Made by a program: the position numbers and the translations under genes. From positions 1 to 64,000 of the forward strand of contig NZ_JABAIJ010000006.1 of NCBI RefSeq assembly GCF_012641435.1: DNA of 64,000 nucleotides, in the 5' to 3' direction. The DNA comes from Rhizobium sp. P38BS-XIX (GTDB lineage: Bacteria > Pseudomonadota > Alphaproteobacteria > Rhizobiales > Rhizobiaceae). Below are positions 59,269-64,000 of this stretch, piece after piece; position 1 is the first letter of the stretch, and each line of letters begins with the position of its first letter. Below the pieces are notes generated by a model. It ran no database searches and had not been told where the DNA came from. It worked only from the letters and a program-made list of their open reading frames with translations.

Positions 59269-60072
59269 ATGATTACCCTGCGTTCGATCCTCTTCAATAT
59301 AGTCTTCTATGCCAATCTGATCATCCGCATGATCGTGTTGACGCCAATCTACTTCCTGATGCCGCGCAAGGCGGCCTACGCCATTCCCAAAGCCTGGGCG
59401 AAGTCCAGCACCTGGCTGATGGAAAAGATCGTCGGCACCACGTTCGAGATCGAAGGCCTGGAGAATATCCCCAAGGGCAGTTTCATCTTCGCCCCCAAGC
59501 ACCAGTCTTTCTGGGATACGTTCGCGCTGCTGCCCTATCTCGATGATCCGGTCTATATTCTGAAGCGTGAGCTCCTGTGGATTCCGCTCTTCGGCTGGTA
59601 CGCTAGGAAGCAGCGCATGATCCCCGTGGATCGCAGCGCCCGCGGCAAGGTGATGTTCGATGTGCTGAAGCGCACTCGCGAGGAACTTGCGAGCGGGCGC
59701 CAGCTCATCATCTATCCCGAGGGCACCCGCCGCCCGCCGGGCGCGGAGCCGGTCTATAAATACGGTATTGCCCGCATGTACCGCGACCTTGGCATTCCCG
59801 TCGTCTCGGTCGCCATGCATCCCGGTCTCTTCTGGCCGCGCCGCACCTTTCGCAAATATCCCGGCCACATCAAGGTCCGCATCCTGCCGCCGATCGAGCC
59901 GGGACTGGATCCGGACGCCTTTTTCGCACGGCTGATCGAGGAGACGGAAAAGGCAAGCGACGAGCTGCTGGTCGAAACGATCGCCAACAATCCGAACCTG
60001 CCGGTTCCGCCGACGGCAGCCCAGCGTCTGGCCGAAATCGGCAAGGCAAAGCCGGTCACCGCCGCTGTCTAA
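59269..60072 (+). CDS. plsC: 1-acyl-sn-glycerol-3-phosphate acyltransferase
   Basis: Second acylation in phospholipid synthesis, forming phosphatidic acid. The 267-residue protein has an N-terminal hydrophobic part (about 1-45), the catalytic HQSFWDT (HX4D), and the phosphate-binding YPEGTRRPPG. The start ATG 59269 (MITLRSILF) has GGGAAAG 5 bases upstream; an ATG at 59233 is also in frame but lacks a ribosome site. YdcF precedes it on the same strand. Confidence 0.93.
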   Translation: MITLRSILFNIVFYANLIIRMIVLTPIYFLMPRKAAYAIPKAWAKSSTWLMEKIVGTTFEIEGLENIPKGSFIFAPKHQSFWDTFALLPYLDDPVYILKRELLWIPLFGWYARKQRMIPVDRSARGKVMFDVLKRTREELASGRQLIIYPEGTRRPPGAEPVYKYGIARMYRDLGIPVVSVAMHPGLFWPRRTFRKYPGHIKVRILPPIEPGLDPDAFFARLIEETEKASDELLVETIANNPNLPVPPTAAQRLAEIGKAKPVTAAV

Positions 60073-60102
60073 GCTGGGAAGAATAGCGACGGCGCTTTGA
60101 GT

Positions 60103-60636
60103 TCAGGACGCCTTTCGCATCCGCTCCACTTCGGCGACGACATGTTCGAGCCATTGGTCGCGAATGCCCATCTCGCGCAGATGCGTCAGCGTATTGAACA
60201 CATAGGCGTCGTTCGGACCGGATTGACCGACAGACGCTTCCACCACGCGCGCGGCATCCACGGCATCCAGCGCTCCGGCATATTGCCGGTGGGCACGATC
60301 GACGACATAGGCGACGGCGGTGACGCGTCGGGTATCGGCAAGCCGGATCGGCAGCGTCTTTTCCAGATAGACATTGGTGACGAGTTCGCGCTCGCGCAGA
60401 TAGGTCAGAACCTCGTCCCAGGCCGATGCCGCTACACGAAACGCCATGCCTCGGCACGAGCCGCCGCGATCAAGGCCCAGCACCAGACCCGGACTTTCCT
60501 GGCTACCGCGGTGGACCCAGGAGCGGACACAAAGCGAGCGTCTGTAACCAAAAATAAGAGCCTGTGACTTCTCTTCGTAAGCAAAGCCCGGATTCCACAT
60601 AAGCGATCCGTAGCCAAACACCCAAAATTCGTCCAT
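60103..60636 (-). CDS. Gamma-glutamylcyclotransferase (ChaC-like)
   Basis: Releases 5-oxoproline from glutathione or gamma-glutamyl peptides. The 177-residue protein starts MDEFWVFGYGSLMWNPGF, where VFGYGSL is the substrate-binding loop, and has YRRSLCVRSWVHRG and the catalytic Glu in LREREL region. The start at 60636 fits the family; a longer version from 60675 is possible. Divergent from the DUF2125 gene. Confidence 0.9.
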   Translation of the reverse strand: MDEFWVFGYGSLMWNPGFAYEEKSQALIFGYRRSLCVRSWVHRGSQESPGLVLGLDRGGSCRGMAFRVAASAWDEVLTYLRERELVTNVYLEKTLPIRLADTRRVTAVAYVVDRAHRQYAGALDAVDAARVVEASVGQSGPNDAYVFNTLTHLREMGIRDQWLEHVVAEVERMRKAS

Positions 60637-60686
60637 ATCCAACGCCAAATCACTGTGAAGCTTCAGTTCAACCATTGGAGAACAAC

Positions 60687-61700
60687 ATGGCAGCGTCAAG
60701 CCAGAGCGTAGCGACCGGCCGAGGCAAACGTCTCTGGATCGTCCTGCTCGGTCTGTTGGTGGTCCTCGCAGCGCTCTATACCGGCGGATGGTATTACGCG
60801 ACCGGCTTCGTCAGATCCAACGTATTGAAGGCGTTGGGTCAGCAGAACCATGCGGGCATCGCCGGCAAGTGCGAGAATATGGCCTTCAACGGCTTTCCCT
60901 TCTCCATCGGCCTGACCTGCGACACGGTGACCGTGGACAATCAGACCCGTGGCGTCTCCGCCAATTTCGCAACCTTGAGCGCTGCGGCACCGGTCTTTCA
61001 GCCCAATCATGTCAACTGGAGCCTGAAATCGCCGGCCGAGCTTCGTACCGCCGAAGGCCTCACGGTGTCGGCTGAATGGACGGACCTGCAGTCGAACCTC
61101 GTCGCCAAGGGGCGCGGCGTCGCGCAGAGCGAGACCGTCATCGACGGGCTGAAGGCCGGCATCGTTTCCTCCTTCACAGGCCAGAGTGTGAACCTTACCG
61201 CCGCGCATACCGAGATGCACGCCAGCCAGAACGGCAGCGACCTCGATTTCGCAATCGGCATCGAGAATGCCAATGCCGTCATCAAGGATTTCCCGCAAAC
61301 GCTGCCGACCGGCTCGACCAGTGCCAATGTGACGTTGACCGGCAAGGCGGGTCTGCTCGACGGCAGCGATCGCGATGGTCTTCGCGGTGCCGCCGGCGTG
61401 CTGCATCAAGCCGTCATCGATATCGGCGATGGCCGTGTCATGACACTCTCCGGCCCGTTCAACTTCGATGAAAATGGCCTTCTGTCCGGACAATTCAAAC
61501 TGGAGATCAACCAGATTGGCCCTTGGGGCGACAGCCTGACGGCGACGCTTCCACAAGCAAAAAGCATCATCAAGACAGCCACGAAGATGCTGAAGGCGCT
61601 TGCCAGCGGTGCGGACAAGGTTTCCGTCGATTTGACTGCGGATCGCGGCCGCCTCTCGCTCAGCGGCTTTATCCCGCTTGGCAAGATCCCGCCGATCTGA
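60687..61700 (+). CDS. DUF2125 domain-containing protein
   Basis: A 337-residue alphaproteobacterial protein of unknown function. It has one N-terminal membrane anchor (about 15-35) and a periplasmic, AsmA-like beta-rich domain with repeated short strands and a CENMAFNGFPFSIGLTCDTV segment whose two cysteines may form a disulfide. GGAGAA lies 7 bases before ATG 60687. It is convergent with the GNAT gene, 3 bases apart. Confidence 0.85.
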   Translation: MAASSQSVATGRGKRLWIVLLGLLVVLAALYTGGWYYATGFVRSNVLKALGQQNHAGIAGKCENMAFNGFPFSIGLTCDTVTVDNQTRGVSANFATLSAAAPVFQPNHVNWSLKSPAELRTAEGLTVSAEWTDLQSNLVAKGRGVAQSETVIDGLKAGIVSSFTGQSVNLTAAHTEMHASQNGSDLDFAIGIENANAVIKDFPQTLPTGSTSANVTLTGKAGLLDGSDRDGLRGAAGVLHQAVIDIGDGRVMTLSGPFNFDENGLLSGQFKLEINQIGPWGDSLTATLPQAKSIIKTATKMLKALASGADKVSVDLTADRGRLSLSGFIPLGKIPPI

Positions 61701-61703
61701 AGC

Positions 61704-62132
61704 CTATTCTTCGCTCTCGCCGGAGATATGCTTGATAAAGAATATCTCCGGGCTTGGCTGGACGATGCGAAGATCGATGCTGCCGGCAGCTTTGAAGCCG
61801 TTGCGGCGATGCCAGGCCTGCGGCTCAGCCTCCGCCCATTCGCTCGACGTCATGAGATGCTGCGCACCATCGTCGATCATGGCTTTTTCCCAGGCATGGA
61901 ATAACGCCGTCCCCACGCCGGTGCGCTGACGTGATGGCGGCACACGGATCATGTCCATGTAGGGGATCTTGCCCCAGAAGCGGCTGAACCTGAGGAAGCC
62001 GAGGATTTCGCCATCCTGCTCGGCGACGAAATACTCGCCGTACTGGATACAGCGACCAACCCAATGCTCGCTCGCATCATCGTGCTCAACGAGCCAAGGC
62101 AAATCTTCGGAGCGCCCCCGCCTGACAATCAT
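61704..62132 (-). CDS. GNAT family N-acetyltransferase
   Basis: A 142-residue acetyltransferase. The acetyl-CoA loop is RQRTGVGTALFHAW (about 68-81), preceded by the strand IPYMDMIRVPP and followed by a HRRNGF segment typical of GNAT. The substrate is unknown. It lies 30 bases after tyrC on the same strand, so it may be co-transcribed with hisC-tyrC. Confidence 0.88.
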   Translation of the reverse strand: MIVRRGRSEDLPWLVEHDDASEHWVGRCIQYGEYFVAEQDGEILGFLRFSRFWGKIPYMDMIRVPPSRQRTGVGTALFHAWEKAMIDDGAQHLMTSSEWAEAEPQAWHRRNGFKAAGSIDLRIVQPSPEIFFIKHISGESEE

Positions 62133-62162
62133 GAGCGGCCCTTCTCTGCTATGGCAGGATGC

Positions 62163-63092
62163 CTATTCCTTCGTATCCAGCGCGTGACGGCCGAAGTCCG
62201 GCGCGTCGACGTCCTGGCCGGCTTCGACGATAGAGCGGCGAATGGCGCGCGTGCGCGTGAAAAGCTCGAAGATCTTGTCGCCGTCACCCCAACGGATGGC
62301 GCGCTGGAGCGAAGAGAGGTCTTCCGAGAAGCGCGACAGCATCTCGAGGATCGCATCGCGATTGTGCAGGCAGACGTCTCGCCACATGGTCGGATCGGAA
62401 GCAGCCAGGCGCGTAAAATCGCGGAAACCCGAGGCTGAGTACTTGATGACTTCCGATTTGGTCACCGTCTCCAGGTCATCGGCCGTCCCGACGATATTGT
62501 AGGCGATGAGATGCGGCAGATGCGAGACGATGGCCAGCACCTTGTCATGATGTCCGGCGTCCATTTCGTCGACGCGCGAACCCAAGGCCTCCCAGAAATC
62601 CCGAAGCCTCTTGATCGCAGCTTCGTCGGTGCCGGGAAGAGGCGTGAAGATGCACCAGCGTCCCTTGAACAGTCCGGGAAAGCCGGCATCCGGACCGGAT
62701 TTTTCCGTGCCCGCGATGGGATGGCCCGGAATGAAATGAACATTCGGCGGCAGATGCGGCTGCATCTGTGCGATGACGGATGCCTTGGTCGAGCCAACGT
62801 CGGTCACGATGGCGCCGGGCTTCAGGTGGTCGGCGATTTCCTTGGCAACGCTCTCTGAGGCGCCGACCGGCACTGAGACGACGACAAGATCGGCGTCCTT
62901 GACCGCATCGGCCGATGACGGCGTGTAGCGATCGCCAAGCTGAAGCTCCTCTGCCCGTTTCAGCGTTTCGGCGCTGCGCGTCGACACGACCACTTCCTTG
63001 GCGAGGTTGAGCCGCTTGATATCGTGGGCAATGGATGAGCCGATGAGGCCGATGCCGATCAGAGCGATGCGGTCGAATTGAATGTTGCTCAT
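62163..63092 (-). CDS. tyrC: Prephenate/arogenate dehydrogenase
   Basis: NAD(P)-dependent step to tyrosine. The 309-residue protein has the Rossmann motif IGIGLIGSSIAHD at the N-terminus, GSTKASVI, HPIAGTEKSGPDA with the catalytic His, and a helical C-terminal dimerisation domain. It overlaps the upstream aminotransferase gene by 4 bases (ATGA). This TyrA-like class without chorismate mutase is usual in rhizobia; the choice between prephenate and arogenate is not settled by sequence. Confidence 0.93.
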   Translation of the reverse strand: MSNIQFDRIALIGIGLIGSSIAHDIKRLNLAKEVVVSTRSAETLKRAEELQLGDRYTPSSADAVKDADLVVVSVPVGASESVAKEIADHLKPGAIVTDVGSTKASVIAQMQPHLPPNVHFIPGHPIAGTEKSGPDAGFPGLFKGRWCIFTPLPGTDEAAIKRLRDFWEALGSRVDEMDAGHHDKVLAIVSHLPHLIAYNIVGTADDLETVTKSEVIKYSASGFRDFTRLAASDPTMWRDVCLHNRDAILEMLSRFSEDLSSLQRAIRWGDGDKIFELFTRTRAIRRSIVEAGQDVDAPDFGRHALDTKE

Positions 63093-64000
63093 GCCTTGCG
63101 TCCCATAAATTCAGTCAATGCGTCGATAACGCCGAGATTGGCCTCTTCGGTGCCGATGCTCAGTCTGAGCGAGTTCGGGAAACCATAGGCCGGCACCGCA
63201 CGCAGGATATAGCCGCGACCGGTGAGGAAATCATCCGCCTCGATAGCGCTCTTTCCTTTGCTGTCGGGAAAATGAATCAAAACGAAATTCGCGACCGACG
63301 GCGTCACCTTGAGACCGAGTGCCTCGAGCGCCGCCGTCATCTTCTCAAGCCAGAGCGTGTTGTGGACGACGGCCTGCTCGGTGAAGGCGCGATCGCGGAT
63401 GGCAGCCGCGCCCGCAGCCAAGGCCGGCGTGTTCATGTTGAAGGGCGGGCGAATGCGATTGAGCGCATCGACAATATCGGCAGGGCCGTACATCCAGCCG
63501 ATGCGCAGCGCCGCGAGACCATAGATCTTCGAAAACGTGCGGGTCATGACGACGTTCTGGTTTGCGGAAACAAGCTCCAGCCCGGCCTCATAGTCGTTGC
63601 GTCGGACATATTCGGCGTAGGCGGCATCGAGCACGAGTATGACATGCTTCGGCAGGCCCGCATGCAATCGGCGGATTTCGCTGACGGGAACATAAGTGCC
63701 GGTCGGATTGGCCGGATTGGCGATGAAGACGATCTTGGTCTTTTCCGTCACACCGGAAAGGATGGCGTCGACATCGACGATGCAATCCTTTTCCTTGACC
63801 GTGATCGGCGTCGCACCGGCAGCCATGATCTGGATCTTGTAGATCAGAAAGCCATGTTCGGTAACGATGCCTTCATCGCCCGGGCCGAGATAGGTGTGGC
63901 AAATCAGGCTGAGCAGCTCGTCGGAGCCGGAGCCACAGAGAATATTGGCCACGTTGAGCCCATGCACCTCGGCAATCGCCTCGCGCAGTTCCTTGGCCTG
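63089..64000 (-). CDS. hisC: Histidinol-phosphate aminotransferase, cut by the window edge
   Basis: PLP aminotransferase of class I/II. The 303 residues seen lack the N-terminus, which lies beyond the right edge; the frame is open to base 64000. Seen: the PLP-phosphate region GSGSDELLSLI, NPANPTGTY, DAAYAEYV, and the PLP lysine in TRTFSKIYGLAALRIGWM. It ends on the tyrC start as ATGA. In rhizobia this copy next to tyrC may act on phenylpyruvate or tyrosine as well as histidinol phosphate; that is inference. Confidence 0.93.
   Translation of the reverse strand, partial: QAKELREAIAEVHGLNVANILCGSGSDELLSLICHTYLGPGDEGIVTEHGFLIYKIQIMAAGATPITVKEKDCIVDVDAILSGVTEKTKIVFIANPANPTGTYVPVSEIRRLHAGLPKHVILVLDAAYAEYVRRNDYEAGLELVSANQNVVMTRTFSKIYGLAALRIGWMYGPADIVDALNRIRPPFNMNTPALAAGAAAIRDRAFTEQAVVHNTLWLEKMTAALEALGLKVTPSVANFVLIHFPDSKGKSAIEADDFLTGRGYILRAVPAYGFPNSLRLSIGTEEANLGVIDALTEFMGRKA

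Overview
The window reads as core chromosome of a Rhizobiaceae alphaproteobacterium, most likely Rhizobium in the broad sense. The basis is high GC, rhizobial families (DUF4167, DUF1178, DUF2125, TIGR02302, a CpdR-type receiver, an Ntr-type PtsP with GAF domain) and several dispersed palindromic repeats typical of rhizobial intergenic DNA. It is dense with housekeeping genes. I found no prophage, insertion sequence, CRISPR array, rRNA operon or complete mobile element. No product was confirmed by database search; names rest on motifs, length and neighbourhood.

Layout. 1-486: intergenic leader. 0.5-13.6 kb: an M23 cell-wall peptidase, then a long reverse-strand run of a small P-loop kinase, clpB, a DUF4167 protein, prmC, prfA, ptsP, lysC and a secreted hypothetical, joining protein quality control, translation termination, nitrogen-PTS signalling and aspartate-family synthesis. 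13.9-19.9 kb: ubiG, a reverse operon (glutaredoxin, nitrilase-family amidase, DUF1178, DUF3291), comF, a methyltransferase, an orphan Flp pilin and two small membrane proteins. 20-26.5 kb: argJ-GNAT-mutT, a parvulin-type exported PPIase and divergent secA. 26.7-36.9 kb: a polysaccharide flippase with a CelD/BcsL-like acyltransferase, an acyl-CoA synthetase, an aldo/keto reductase, a methyltransferase, a TetR/MFS pair and an FkbM methyltransferase.

37-38.2 kb: tRNA-Leu(CAA) followed by an AT-richer stretch carrying one VasI/TagO-like gene, the best candidate here for acquired DNA. 38.2-44.6 kb: DedA-like and DsbB membrane proteins, HNH nuclease, AlkA-type glycosylase, gluQRS, YihY/BrkB, SDR, HIG1 protein and PduO-type cobalamin adenosyltransferase. 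44.8-47.5 kb: etfB-etfA-hbd, an electron-transfer and 3-hydroxyacyl-CoA module. 47.8-54.4 kb: tlpA divergent from argH-lptM-lysA-TIGR02302. 54.6-64 kb: cpdR, hpt, a membrane protein divergent from ftsEX, YdcF, plsC, a ChaC-like cyclotransferase, DUF2125, GNAT, and tyrC with a hisC that runs off the right edge.

The most interesting signals are non-coding. One is a pair of about 48-base hairpins with identical outer ends but compensating stem changes (22464-22511, 54551-54599). Another is an inverted pair of about 95-base repeats whose outer edge supplies the stop codon of the adjacent gene in both copies. A third is a nearly identical 16-base motif before etfB and just after ftsX. Others are a tandem 18-base duplication over the glutaredoxin stop codon and an unlisted coding-like micro-ORF beside clpB.
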